A stretch of 64,000 bases of DNA from CAYQJS01 sp964417895 (lineage in GTDB: Bacteria > Chloroflexota > UBA6077 > SHYK01): NCBI GenBank assembly GCA_964417895.1, contig CAYQJS010000002.1, forward strand, positions 124,001 through 188,000, in the 5' to 3' direction. Below the pieces are notes generated by a model. That model had not been told where the DNA came from. It saw only the letters and a program-made list of their open reading frames with translations, and ran no database searches. The position numbers and the translations under genes are program-made. Shown piece by piece: positions 35,867 through 45,588 of this stretch (its first letter is position 1; the number at the start of each line of letters is the position of its first letter).

Positions 35867-36064
35867 GGACCGTCGGACGATTAGGACAAGCGGAAACCGC
35901 GCCGCGGGTGCCCCGCGTCGCCCCCCCGTTCCGTTCGGGTCACGATGGCGAAATGGTGGTGAGTCTGCTGAGGCACGGCGTGACCGGAGTGAAGGGGCCG
36001 GCCAGGCCGGAAGGGGCGAATCGCGTGGAACATCGCGGAGTGGGAGATCGAGTAGCGGAGACGA

Positions 36065-37750
36065 TCAGGATCGCCATTCCCACTGATGGATGTTCCAGAA
36101 GAAGCCGGCGGTGAGTGGACCCTTGAGCGCGTCGACGTGGGCTGTCGTAAACACGTCGTAATACATGGGCAGGGCCGGCAGGTCCTCGGTCTGGCGCTTT
36201 ACAATTTGCACCATGAGCTTATCCCGCTCTGAGCGGTCGAGGGCTGCTAGGAACAGATCGGTCAGACGGTCGTACTCGGGGTCGGAGTAGCCACCCCGGT
36301 TCGTGCCTCCCCACCGGTTTTCGGGCTTGGCTATCAGGGAGGACGAGAACTTCTTGGCTACCGTGTCGTCCTGGAAGACGGTGAGTTTGGTGATCGCCAT
36401 GGCCGGAAACGTGGAGCGGTACTCGTTATCGCTCGCTTGCTGTGGCGTGCTGACGGTTAGCTGGGCATTAATGCCCGCTCGCTTCCAACCGTCGACAAGA
36501 ATCACCACTTCGTTCTCCTGCTCCCCGCGAACCTCGGGAGCGAAGGACTCGCCCGCGGCAGACAAGTACATGCCGTCCGGCCCCTTCGTGAAACCTGCGC
36601 TATTCATCAGCTGCTCGGCCTGACGAAGGTCATACGGGTATTTCGTCATCACCCGTTCGACCTCCGGGTACCAGGCACTGTCTGGGAGAGCGAGGCTGTC
36701 CGCGGTTAACCCCTGCCCCTCGAGGAGACCTTCGACGAACCCGTGCTTGTCCATGGCAAAGGCAAGTGCTTTACGCACCCTCACGTCAAGCAGGGCCCGC
36801 GGGTTGACGAGGTCCGGTCGGAACTCGATTTGCAAGTAACGAGTCGTGTCGCTGGTGAACAGCACCTGGCCGCCGCCATTAGCCCAGACCTGCCGCTTGA
36901 GGAGAGTGCCTTGCTGGAATCTCAACGACTGATCAGCGGCGATGTCGGCGTTGCCGCCGACGAGGTTCGCCATCGCTACGCTGGAGTCGCCGGCCCAGAT
37001 CACCTTGACCCGATCAATCTTCGGCCGCCCCAGCGCGTAGTTATCAGAGGCGACCGCCTCGATGAATGCGCCCGCTTCCCACCGCTCGAGGCGATAGGGC
37101 CCGAGCCCAACGAACTGCGTCGTCCAGTAGGGATGACCCGCCAGGCGACCAGGATCGTCGCTGAATGGGCCCGCGAGAATGTGCCGCGGCAGCGGCGCGG
37201 GGATCCCACCTTCGGCGAGGACCGTTGGTTCCTTCCACCGAAAGACTACGGTCCGGTCATCGGGGTGAGTAACCGACAGGATGGCATTGGTCACGACTCC
37301 ACTTTGAGCGAAGAGGGTCGTCATGGAAGGCTCGTGATGCACCGTGATCGTAAAGATGAAATCGTCCGCGGTGAAGGGATGGCCGTCTTGCCAGGTCAGG
37401 TTCGGCCGCAGGCGATAGCCGGTTTCCATCTGCCCATCCGGGAAGACCTTCCACGTGTCGGTGTTGAGGCGCGGCAGAGCCTCGGCCAGTTGGGGCTGCG
37501 GCACCCTGAACTGGTCACGCTGGGTGAGCCCGGCGCGGAACAGCCCCCCGATCACATCCGAGCTGTAGGCACCCGTGGCCGCGTCCAGCGGTCCGAGATG
37601 GACAGGCTCCACCTTTACAAGGAACGTCAACGTCCGAGTGGAATTGGGCGCGCCTGGGGACTCGCTTACGCCGGGCCTCTCCGTTGCCCGGTTGCAACCA
37701 ACCCCCACCACCACGACGGTCAAAGCGAGAAGATGCCACAGGTTCCGCAT
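36065..37750 (-). CDS. Family-5 extracellular solute-binding lipoprotein (island copy 1)
   Basis: 561 aa with lipoprotein leader ending VVGVGCNRA. Family-5 features are YRLRPNLTWQDGHPF, DDFIFTITVH, FVGLGPYRLERWEAG with GRPKIDR, and VRKALAFAMDKHG. It is a close paralogue of the protein at 5971-7686. ATG 37750 has AGGAGGAAG at good spacing, better than the upstream GTG. No ABC components adjoin; downstream of the isochorismatase-like gene (28 bp), so probably one operon. Confidence 0.9.
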   Translation of the reverse strand: MRNLWHLLALTVVVVGVGCNRATERPGVSESPGAPNSTRTLTFLVKVEPVHLGPLDAATGAYSSDVIGGLFRAGLTQRDQFRVPQPQLAEALPRLNTDTWKVFPDGQMETGYRLRPNLTWQDGHPFTADDFIFTITVHHEPSMTTLFAQSGVVTNAILSVTHPDDRTVVFRWKEPTVLAEGGIPAPLPRHILAGPFSDDPGRLAGHPYWTTQFVGLGPYRLERWEAGAFIEAVASDNYALGRPKIDRVKVIWAGDSSVAMANLVGGNADIAADQSLRFQQGTLLKRQVWANGGGQVLFTSDTTRYLQIEFRPDLVNPRALLDVRVRKALAFAMDKHGFVEGLLEGQGLTADSLALPDSAWYPEVERVMTKYPYDLRQAEQLMNSAGFTKGPDGMYLSAAGESFAPEVRGEQENEVVILVDGWKRAGINAQLTVSTPQQASDNEYRSTFPAMAITKLTVFQDDTVAKKFSSSLIAKPENRWGGTNRGGYSDPEYDRLTDLFLAALDRSERDKLMVQIVKRQTEDLPALPMYYDVFTTAHVDALKGPLTAGFFWNIHQWEWRS

Positions 37751-37777
37751 CAGCACTTCCTCCTGCGCTGTCCCGTG

Positions 37778-38995
37778 CTAGCGGGGCGGCCCCGCCCCCA
37801 CCCGCAGCTCTTGCAGCACATCCTCCGTCGTCCGCACCTGCCCTAGCTCGGCGATCTCTCCGCTGTACGGTGCGTTCAGCGGATACGCGGCGTCAGAAAC
37901 CATCGTCATCTCGTAACCGAGCCCAATGCCTTCGCGAATCGTGTCGCTCACGCACCCGCTCACGGCCCCGCCGGTCACCAGACACCGCCGCACTCCGATG
38001 TTGCGGAGAATGCGGTGCAGTGGGGTGAAGCCGAAGGCGCTGTTGCCCTTCTTTTCCACGACTATGTCGGAAGGCTGCTGCTGCAAGCCTTCCAGGAACT
38101 GGGCCCCCCAGCTTCCCAGCTGCCGATAGGGAACGCCTGCAGGACGGGCGTGCATTACGGGGGCCACGCGGGAGCGGGCGTCGTCCAGCAGATCCGGCCG
38201 CCGGGCACCTCCGGCAAGAACCACCGGCCATCCAAGTTCCCTCATCGCCGCCATCAGCTCCCGATTGTTCGCTATGAGCCGTTGGAGGTTCTCATCTTCG
38301 CTGGCATCCGGGTCGCCCTTGAGCAGCTCGTTCTGCATGTCCACGATGACGAGGGCGCAGCCAGGCCCGCCCTCTCGGGAAGAATGCGCGGGGGCATGCG
38401 CGGCTTCCTCAAGCGCCTGTGCTGACACGAATTCCGCGCGGTGTTTGAACGTGTCGAGCGAGGCCGAGCCTCTCGGAGGGACCGCGTCCTGCGCGACGAA
38501 CACCGCGTAGTGCAGAAGCGCGGCCATGCGCGCTGTGCTGCTGATGGAGTGCCCGAGCCCTCCAGCGAGGACGCACTGATCGACCCCCAGGTTGGCGAGC
38601 AGACGGTCGAGAAAGGTGTGCTGAAAGGCCGAGAGACCTTTCTTCACCACCAGGTGGTCGCCGGCCTCCGGCCGCAGCCCGTCCACCAGCTCCGCGCCCC
38701 GCGTTCCCTCAACCAGAAAGCGGCTCTCGGCGTTAAGCCCACGGTCGAGCCACGGAAGGGGCAGAGCGCAGTCGGCGTAGTCGGGGTGAAAGGTCGTTGT
38801 GACGAATACGACGGGGCGACCTGCCTGGCGCATAACCGCGGCGAGGTACCTACAGCTCTCAGACAGCACGGCGACCTCTTCCGCCGACATGTCCCTGAAG
38901 CCGAGGCGCGCGAGGACGCCATCGTCGTCCAGGATGTCGCGTTGCATATCCATGATGACGAGCGCCGAGCGCCCAATCTCTAACGGTACGATCAT
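37778..38995 (-). CDS. Tandem isochorismatase-like hydrolase with degenerate first domain
   Basis: 405 aa made of two cysteine-hydrolase (PF00857) domains. Domain 1: Asp16 in VIMDMQRD, Lys118/119 in VVKKGLSAF, but Ser150 (GGLGHSISST) where the nucleophilic Cys should be. Domain 2: VIVDMQNELL, VVEKKGNSAFGF and an intact GAVSGCVSDT. Only the second half should be catalytic. Family reactions include amide, N-carbamoyl and isochorismate hydrolysis. ATG 38995 follows GCGAGGAG. It heads a likely operon with the family-5 binding protein, suggesting that the imported solute is its substrate. Confidence 0.88.
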   Translation of the reverse strand: MIVPLEIGRSALVIMDMQRDILDDDGVLARLGFRDMSAEEVAVLSESCRYLAAVMRQAGRPVVFVTTTFHPDYADCALPLPWLDRGLNAESRFLVEGTRGAELVDGLRPEAGDHLVVKKGLSAFQHTFLDRLLANLGVDQCVLAGGLGHSISSTARMAALLHYAVFVAQDAVPPRGSASLDTFKHRAEFVSAQALEEAAHAPAHSSREGGPGCALVIVDMQNELLKGDPDASEDENLQRLIANNRELMAAMRELGWPVVLAGGARRPDLLDDARSRVAPVMHARPAGVPYRQLGSWGAQFLEGLQQQPSDIVVEKKGNSAFGFTPLHRILRNIGVRRCLVTGGAVSGCVSDTIREGIGLGYEMTMVSDAAYPLNAPYSGEIAELGQVRTTEDVLQELRVGAGPPR

Positions 38996-39111
38996 GGCGA
39001 CGCTCCTCGCTGAATTCGTCGGCTCGCGGGGCCGCGACGTGGCCAATATAGCACGCTGCCTCGGTCAAGGTTCAGGCTACAATGCGCGCTGAGCCGAAGG
39101 TAGTCGTGCTG

Positions 39112-39282
39112 ATGTACGCCCTCATCAGATCAGGACTCATGCTGGCCTTTCTCCTCCTGATGGCTGGTCGAACACCGGCTACTGGGCCCGCTCGGTCCGA
39201 AAACGCGGCGGCCGACCCTCCTACCCGGCGGATCAAGTCCCTTACGAATCGAGTTCCGTGCTCAAGTGCTGAGCTGCGGTAG
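39112..39282 (+). pseudogene. N-terminal remnant of a solute-binding lipoprotein
   Basis: ATG 39112 opens MYALIRSGLMLAFLLLMAGR then TPATGPARSE and TRRIKSLT, resembling family-5 leaders in this window. The lipobox Cys is replaced by Arg and the frame ends within 57 codons without the WHDG domain. TACAAT at 39078-39083 is a plausible leftover promoter. Probably a deleted binding-protein gene. Confidence 0.4.
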
Positions 39283-40362
39283 TCAGACCGAGATGGGCGA
39301 GATGCTTACGCAGCCGCTGGTTCGGACAGTCGCTTCGCTCACAGCGCCGCCACGTCATACCCCTCCAGGTCGCGCACTTGGACGTGCTCGCCAGCGCAGC
39401 GCTGCTCGATTCGAGATCAATCACCACGGAGACGGGCTTCACTGGACGCGCTCCCGCAGGCCAGCGACGGTTACCCACTCGGGCTGCATGCTGTTCAGAC
39501 CGGCCGGGCCGCCGGCGAAAGCCAACAGAAAGATGGCCCTCAAGCCCATGCCGTGAACCACGGTCCACAAATCAAACGTCAGCGACATGAGCCAGCCCCC
39601 GCTCCAGTACTGCCAATGCTGCTGCGTTCTACAGCTTCAGCCATCGCCACGAGTGCGTGGCACCGTCTGGGTCAAGGGACACGTCGATCCCTTAGGCCAA
39701 GGGTCGAGCGACGATCCGTAAATAACACGCTATGCGTTCATAGCGTCTGCTCTGTCGGGCGAGAATGCCGGCCATGAGTGACGACGCCCCAATCCTTCGC
39801 CACGCAGCCGGAGCGCTCCTCATCGTTCGAGAGCGAAGACGATCTCACGCGCTATTCGAACGACGAGGAACGACAGCGGGTTCTTCGACTGAAGCACGAG
39901 TCGGTGCGGGGCGCGCTGCTGATCAAAGGGACGCTGGCTTGATCTTCGTTTGCGAGCGAACCCTGCAGATCTGATCCGGCGAGGTATCGGCGAGTCGCAT
40001 CGCGTCACTGCGGTCGGGAGGAGGGCCCACTATCGTGGGATGGTGGGCCGCGAAGTGGGCGTTGCTCATAATGAACCAGCCTAGTCAGCGCCTGGGGACT
40101 TGGCCTGAGGTAGACAGATGGATGCACGAACGACGCTCGTCGGGCCGGAGGCCGGCTCGGTGGTGGACACTGCGCCGGCCGGTGGCCCTGCGAAATGATG
40201 GGCGATCATAGGCCAGCGCTCGGCGTACGAGGAATGGCACGCGCGCTCGCGACCTGCCACTATCACTTGATCGTGAACCGTTAGATCGAGCCGAGCGCGG
40301 ATGCTCTGCCGGGCCGTGCCCCTTGCGGTGATCTCAGGAACTTCGAGATTCAACGCTCAAGG
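39283..40362. other. Degraded-looking 1.1-kb region
   Basis: No intact gene of recognised family. Pieces look protein-like but do not connect: on the minus strand near 39448-39555 MGLRAIFLLAFAGGPAGLNS, and near 39345-39390 VRDLEGYDVAAL. One small plus-strand frame is listed separately. Best read as decayed coding DNA. Confidence 0.4.
39778..39942 (+). CDS. Possible small hydrophilic protein (54 aa)
   Basis: GTG 39778 to TGA 39942 encodes a charged peptide ending DEERQRVLRLKHESVRGALL then IKGTLA, with codon choice like real genes. No clear SD and no family recognised. It may be a fragment of a larger lost gene. Confidence 0.3.
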   Translation: MTTPQSFATQPERSSSFESEDDLTRYSNDEERQRVLRLKHESVRGALLIKGTLA

Positions 40363-40806
40363 TTAGTGCGCGGAGGACTCCAGCACGGACTTTATCCGCG
40401 CCAGCCTCTGGCTCCAGACCTGCTCCCCCTTGCGGTTTAGGACCGGAGAGAGCAACTTGAATGGGCCGAGCGGATTCGAGTCGCCTCGGAACGTAACCCT
40501 CGTTCCTCCGTCGGTCTCCTCGAAGGTAAGATCGCATTTGGGCCGCATTGGCCCGATCTCCGCTTCGAATTCGATCTTCCGGTTGGTCTCGACCCCGGTG
40601 AACCGCGTCGCCGTTTCCCTCACCTTCCCGAGGTTCTGCTGACGGAACCGGAACATCGTCCCTGGCCCGACCGGTCCATCCGGCGTCTTCACGATGGAGC
40701 CTACGCTTGGGTCGGTCTTCGGCGCATTCTCGTCGAGGGCAAGAAAAAAGCCAAAGACCTCGCCCACCGGCCGCGCGATCACCACTGTGGACTCCATCTT
40801 CGCCAT
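40363..40806 (-). CDS. SRPBCC (polyketide cyclase/START-like) family protein
   Basis: 147 aa helix-grip fold: MAKMESTVVIARPVGEVFGF then FLALDENAPKTDPSV, TMFRFRQQNLGK, TRFTGVETNRKIEFEAEIG and a final amphipathic helix EQVWSQRLARIKSVL. This is the typical pattern of PF10604/PF03364 proteins, which bind hydrophobic ligands. A purine-rich GAAAGAGGGTGCGCG precedes the ATG. Isolated gene with low-information flanks on both sides. Confidence 0.82.
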   Translation of the reverse strand: MAKMESTVVIARPVGEVFGFFLALDENAPKTDPSVGSIVKTPDGPVGPGTMFRFRQQNLGKVRETATRFTGVETNRKIEFEAEIGPMRPKCDLTFEETDGGTRVTFRGDSNPLGPFKLLSPVLNRKGEQVWSQRLARIKSVLESSAH

Positions 40807-41127
40807 CGCGCACCCTCTTTCACCCGCGGTCGGCTCATACTAACGTCATCCCGCGCCCCGCCTTCATCCGCCGGACCGCTGATGCGCCCGGCGTGCGTCG
40901 CGGCACTGTTCAACGCGCTGCTGGCCGCCCGACGCTCCGACCGACCCGTGGCTGACTCCGGCGGCCCAACCGCCCGGGACGCCGTCTGACCGAACTAGCA
41001 CCAGCGGTTAGTTATGCCCAGAAACTGACGGCAGGCAGGACACACTAGGACGCAATCGTGTTTGGGCAATGGGACGGCTGGGAGCCCAGTGGCACGCGGT
41101 GACCAGCAGGCGATCTGTGGCAATCTC
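40807..41127. other. Gene-free 321-bp stretch
   Basis: Leader of the SRPBCC gene at its left end; otherwise no supported gene, RNA or repeat seen. Confidence 0.4.
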
Positions 41128-41592
41128 TCATTCCCAGGGTTCCACGCGAATCCTCACCGCCGTTCCGGTGGTCCTGTTCGTCTCGGTCAGGTTCCCCTCG
41201 ACATCGAAGTTCTCGACGAACGCTTCGCTACTCCACGCGTTGTCCGAATCCTCGAAGCGGATACGCTGGCGCAGCCTGACAGTTCCACGGAAACTACCGT
41301 CCTCGCTGAACAGCAGAGCCACGAACGTCGTTAGAAACTCTCGCTCGCCGGTCTGGGTCCACGAACCGTGCCCGGGGCTGCGGTACGGATGATTGACATT
41401 CGTAAGAATCATCGTGCCGTCAGAACTGAAGGTGTAGAGAGCGGTGCCTGATGCAGCGCCGATCGCTGCTCGTGTCTGAACCCACGAACCGACGAGGAGT
41501 GCGCGTTCTTCAGCTTCCTCTGCGTCAACAACTGCCGGCAACCAGAGCATCACCAAAGCAAGCACGGGAGCAGCCAGAAAGCGTCTGTTCAT
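41128..41592 (-). CDS. Secreted lipocalin-like protein of unknown function
   Basis: 154 aa. A signal peptide (LAAPVLALVMLWLPAVVDAEE) is followed by LLVGSWVQTRAAIGA, FSSDGTMILTNVNH and GHGSWTQTGEREFLTTFVAL. This is the alternating strand pattern of lipocalin-like/DUF-type beta-barrels. ATG 41592 has AGGAGAG 6 nt upstream, which decides it over the longer frame. Exported small-molecule binding is a guess from fold; single gene. Confidence 0.6.
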   Translation of the reverse strand: MNRRFLAAPVLALVMLWLPAVVDAEEAEERALLVGSWVQTRAAIGAASGTALYTFSSDGTMILTNVNHPYRSPGHGSWTQTGEREFLTTFVALLFSEDGSFRGTVRLRQRIRFEDSDNAWSSEAFVENFDVEGNLTETNRTTGTAVRIRVEPWE

Positions 41593-41818
41593 CACGACTC
41601 TCCTCACGTTTCGGCACGCGGCGAGCAAGCCGCATCCCGTGGTCCCTAGAATCACCGATTGCACGGAGGCGCATCAATGCCTGACGCCTAAAGGACTCGT
41701 TGTTGGACGACGTTAGACGACGGCCGACACAGACACTAAGGGAGATTAGCGCTTCCCCATTGCTGGGGGCGTGCCGTGATAACCTCACCTGCGTCGGGGA
41801 CTTGGGGGACTTTATAGA

Positions 41819-42755
41819 GTGGTCGAGCCCAGCAATCAGTTACTGGACAACGCTCTCGATTTCATAGACCGAGCGGCCAATGATCTATGGGACGAAAGAC
41901 TCACTCCTGAACAGCAGTCGAAGTACGCGACCATCGAACTTTACGAGGCGTTAGAGCTCGTACTAAAAGCGTCTCATGGAAGAGCACTGGTCTCTCATTC
42001 TTCGCGATCAGGATCGATACAAGAAGGGCTCGTTTGAGCAGGGCGATTTCATATCCGTAACTTTTGACGCAGCCTGTGATCGTCTTTCCTCAATCTGCGA
42101 AGTCCAAATCCCACCCGAAGCCCTGAACGCTTTCAATGAACTACGCCGCTACAGGAACAGGTACGTGCATTTCGCCTCCAAAGACGAACGGACAGCGGTG
42201 ATCGCCGTCCAGATCAGAGCTTGGCACCACATGTACCGCTTGCTAGAGGAGGGATTCCTGCGGGGGGTGTCGATTCCAAAGGATGGCTATGCTACGGGCC
42301 GAGCGCACCGCTTGGTGGACATCCGTAAGAAGCTCATGCGTTCTGAGGACTTCATCGAGCAGCGGTACGCAGCAGCGCGGGACGAGATCGAACGCAGACG
42401 GGCGGGAGGTGAGCTCGTGCTTATGTGTGCCACCTGCGAGCGCGAATCTCTGCTTGTAGGTGACGGTTACCCCTTCTGTCCCGTGTGCGGCACCGAAACT
42501 TACCCAACTGTGGCAGCCGATGACTACGCCAGGTACAACGACCCCGGATGGAAACACCCTAAGCACGGCATCGATGATGAAGTCTTGACTTGCCCGGAAT
42601 GTGGTGAGGAAGCCGTAGTGGAGATTGGCGAAGAGTTGGAAGAGGTCGCCAGGCAAAAGGTGGAGGAGTACCCTAGAGACGAGCCAGGCTTGGACTGGGA
42701 AACGATTCACGTTTGCCTGGCTTGTGGCAGGATCCTGCCGGACTGGGCCGTTTAG
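41819..42755 (+). pseudogene. HEPN-domain protein with C-terminal zinc ribbons, split by a +1 frameshift
   Basis: The first frame (from GTG 41819) reads LLDNALDFIDRAANDLWDER and on to YEALELVLK. The continuing frame resumes at KRLMEEHWSLILRDQDRYKK. The switch lies in AAAA at 41965-41968, where one base too many breaks an otherwise continuous protein of about 310 aa. The second part has RNRYVH, a perfect Rx4H HEPN ribonuclease motif. Two zinc-ribbon pairs follow (CATCE...CPVCG; CPECG...CLACG). HEPN proteins act as RNases in toxin-antitoxin and abortive-infection systems. Decay, sequencing error or programmed frameshift cannot be separated here. Confidence 0.7.
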
Positions 42756-43056
42756 CTGAGGGTCTTGCTCCACACCCGCAAGGGCCGTCTACCATTCCGT
42801 CGCATCGCTATGAGCGGATAGTCGCCGCAACCCTACGCGAATTGGAAGAGTTGGACGTTCGAGGACCAGTTCTCGCTAAACGCCACATAAAGCCCCGAGA
42901 ACGGAGAGTTCGCCGGTATCCGCAGCTCATCAAGAGTGCCACGCGCATCCCGCGTAGTGATCGTTGTAAGTGGCATGGCTCTCTCCCTACGCGCGGACCA
43001 GGGCATGGTGCCCAGCCGCGGGGGAGGCAGCTGGGCTGGAACCGGTGAGGTTGTCG
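42756..43056. other. Gene-free 301-bp stretch between converging genes
   Basis: No supported gene, hairpin with T-run or repeat was seen between the HEPN gene and the binding protein. Confidence 0.4.
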
Positions 43057-44775
43057 CTATCCGATGTCCCACAGGTGGATGTTCCACGAGGTCACCCGCT
43101 GCGCTGGAAGCACGCCAGTCACGCCGCGGACCCCTGTCCGAATGGCCGAGACGTCGGAGCTGTACGCGATCGGGATGTAGAGCCCGCGGTCCAGCAGATA
43201 CTTAACCATGTCCGCCGCAATCTCGTCCCGCTCGGAACTCCTCACCGTGCTCAGCAGTCGATCGTAGAGCGCATCGTAGACGGGATCGGAGTAGGCACCA
43301 GGGTTGGCACCCCTCCATCCGCGCTGCTGGGTGCTGATCTCCTTCGTGATGTAGCCGTCAAAGGAAGCGTAGCTGAGGTCGGAGCTAGTGAACACCACGC
43401 CCGGGGTGCTGCTGTAGCCCTCGTCTTTCCCCGCGCTTCCAGCACTGGGGGGAATGATGTTCAACGTGGGCTGCAAGCCGGCGCGCTTCCAGTTGTCTTC
43501 GATGACCAGCAGCTGCGTCACGTTCGTCTGGATATCCCCCGTCACCGTCAGCTGGAGAGCGAAGGGCCGGCCGTCCGGGGATCGGTAGAGGCCTTCGGGG
43601 CCGCGGGTGAACCCGGCCTCCCCCAGGAGCCGGTGCGCCGCGTTCGGATCGAGGGATAGGTTGGGCAAGCCCCGTTGCTGCGCCAGCCGATAGGCCGGGT
43701 CCTCCCGGGGCAGCATGATGTCGTCGACGGCCGATAGCCCGTTCTGGACGGTGTCGACGATGCCCTGTCGGTCGACGAACTTCGTGACTGCCAGGCGGAC
43801 GCGCGCATCGGGCACCCAGAGCGCGCTGGGGTCTCGGAAGTTCCAGAAACCGTGGCGCAGTTTGTTGTTGCTCAGGATGACTGTTCCCGCCCCGGCCGCC
43901 TGAAATTCGGTCGTCAGGATCTCAGCCTCCGACTCCTTCAGGGAGCCCACCGGGACGACGCCCAGCTCGCCGGCCTTGATCTGGACCAGGATCGCATTCG
44001 TGTCGCCGACGTAGCGAATGATGAGGCGGTCGATCTTGGGCTTGCCGAGGAAGTACTGGTCGAAGGCGTCGGCTTCGATATGGCTGCCTCGGACCCATTC
44101 CCGCATGCGATACGGGCCGAGCCCGATCCATTGCTCCGCCCAGGCGGAGTTAGCCGCGAGGGCAGCCGGGTCGCCCAACTCATACAGAGTGGCCAGTTGA
44201 GGATGGAGGGGCGGGAGAACTTCCAACCCCATGCGATTCGCGAAGACGTAGACGTTCTTCCAGGTCATGACGAGAGTCTGGTCGTCCGGCGCCGTCAGCT
44301 CGGCGATCTGGCGCACGATCGCTCCGCCTCGGGTGAAGGGGATGCTCTGGTCATTTCCGAACTTGAAGCCCAACATGAAGTCCTGGGGAGTCACACGCCT
44401 GCCATCGTGCCACACGACATCGGGGCGCAGCTTCCAGGTAACCTCCATCCGGCCGTCGGCGAGGACCTTCCAGTCGCCGTTCTCTACGGTGGGGATCCGC
44501 TCCGCGACCCGAGGTTGCAACGTAGCCTGGTCGTTGAAGGCGGTGAGGCCCGCGTGGAAGATGAATTTCGGCTCGGACCCGCCGGCCCCGCCTCCGTAGA
44601 CGATCCCCGCCTCCTTGGGCTCGGCGTCGGTGACAATCCCGATTATGAGGGTCTTCGGTGCAGGCGCCGCCCCCTGTCCCGCCTCCTGGCCCGCGCTCTG
44701 GCCGCCCGGGGCGCATGCTGCGATCAGGAGCATCGCCAGACCCACAAAGCAGACGACGTTTGTTCTCAGCTTCAT
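43057..44775 (-). CDS. Family-5 extracellular solute-binding lipoprotein (island copy 2)
   Basis: 572 aa, leader MLLIAACAPGGQS with a Gln/Gly-rich linker, then TLIIGIVTDAEPKE, LRPDVVWHDGRRV, WIGLGPYRMREWVRG with GKPKIDR and VRLAVTKFVDRQG. An SBP_bac_5 receptor more distant from the other two. TATAAT at 44814-44809 is a good -10 box 33 nt before the ATG. Monocistronic, with no transporter partner nearby. Confidence 0.9.
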   Translation of the reverse strand: MKLRTNVVCFVGLAMLLIAACAPGGQSAGQEAGQGAAPAPKTLIIGIVTDAEPKEAGIVYGGGAGGSEPKFIFHAGLTAFNDQATLQPRVAERIPTVENGDWKVLADGRMEVTWKLRPDVVWHDGRRVTPQDFMLGFKFGNDQSIPFTRGGAIVRQIAELTAPDDQTLVMTWKNVYVFANRMGLEVLPPLHPQLATLYELGDPAALAANSAWAEQWIGLGPYRMREWVRGSHIEADAFDQYFLGKPKIDRLIIRYVGDTNAILVQIKAGELGVVPVGSLKESEAEILTTEFQAAGAGTVILSNNKLRHGFWNFRDPSALWVPDARVRLAVTKFVDRQGIVDTVQNGLSAVDDIMLPREDPAYRLAQQRGLPNLSLDPNAAHRLLGEAGFTRGPEGLYRSPDGRPFALQLTVTGDIQTNVTQLLVIEDNWKRAGLQPTLNIIPPSAGSAGKDEGYSSTPGVVFTSSDLSYASFDGYITKEISTQQRGWRGANPGAYSDPVYDALYDRLLSTVRSSERDEIAADMVKYLLDRGLYIPIAYSSDVSAIRTGVRGVTGVLPAQRVTSWNIHLWDIG

Positions 44776-44850
44776 CTCGCCTTCCCATGAATCGAATGAC
44801 TGAGCGATTATAGTCGGGCCCGACCGCCCTACCGGGCTGGGGCTGGTTTA

Positions 44851-44949
44851 ATGGCCGAAGCAGCTGCCGGCGTCACTGTCACGCTCGTCGTCGACTCGAA
44901 TGAGATCGACACCAAAAAGGCTCATCGAGCCCCAGGCGGTCGGATCTAA
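44851..44949 (+). pseudogene. C-terminal fragment of a PRC-barrel/DUF2171-type protein
   Basis: Encodes AEAAAGVTVTLVVDSNEIDT then KKAHRAPGG, aligning with AEAVPDVPVTLAVDKNQIDT then KKINEP at the end of the intact protein at 59770-60054. The first two thirds are missing. Same strand as the intact copy, 15 kb away. Confidence 0.6.
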
Positions 44950-45168
44950 CGCCAGCCGGTACCCCGGTCACCGCGAACCGCTCGGTTGAACAAAACGCTG
45001 GCCCGCAGGTTCAATTGACACGATCAAACGATAGTGGCGGACCGACTGGGCTTCGCTGGGCGGCGCGAGCTAAGCTTGGGTTTCGCCAGACCAGAAACTA
45101 TGCAGAGGTGCTTGTCGTCATGCCCACATTCCGCCCTCTGCGCTGACCAACTCGCTGCTTTGCAAAGG

Positions 45169-45386
45169 CGCCGTGTAGCCGCGGTCGATTTAACGGAGTA
45201 CAGCGACTCATTCGAAACCTGCAGGTCGGCGAGGGGGGTCATCTGACCCTCGAATCTAACGAACAGAAGCAAACGGTGAAGCGTCGGCTGACCCGCGCCG
45301 CCCATCTGCTAGGACGGAGCGTTCGCTACCGTCGCAGCGAAGGCAACACCATCAGGTTCGAGTTGGTTACCTCGTCGGCCACCTGA
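45169..45386 (+). pseudogene. Frameshifted small conserved hypothetical protein
   Basis: One frame gives AAVDLTEYS (to about 45204). The next gives LIRNLQVGEGGHLTLESNEQ and continues KQTVKRRLTRAAHLLGRSVR up to the stop at 45386. Joined by one base they make a continuous 60-70 aa product. The Arg-rich RRLTRAAHLLGRSVRYRRSE part suggests nucleic-acid contact. I have no firm family name. No good start codon was found. Confidence 0.5.
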
Positions 45387-45588
45387 GTCCCCGCCCGGTC
45401 AAACGCCGGATGGCACGAGGAACCAATCGTGCCGCCTCGTCTCGTGTCATAAGTCTGTTCAGACGCCAGGCTGCTCTCGCGCAATCCCCCAGTTAGTCCG
45501 GTAGCATTGGGCGTCGAAATGGCTCCGGATCCGATTCCTGCCTAGACTGGCGGCGCTGTCGCTCGCCAATGACGGAGAGAAACCAGGA

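Noticed and set aside
39765..39974. 69-codon plus-strand frame
   Set aside because: Overlaps a frame (39778-39942) with more protein-like composition; the 69-codon version turns Arg-rich and has no SD.
41950..42000. Programmed frameshift in the HEPN gene
   Set aside because: No downstream structure or classical slippery heptamer recognised; neighbouring genes carry random indels, so decay or error is the simpler reading, though kept as a question.
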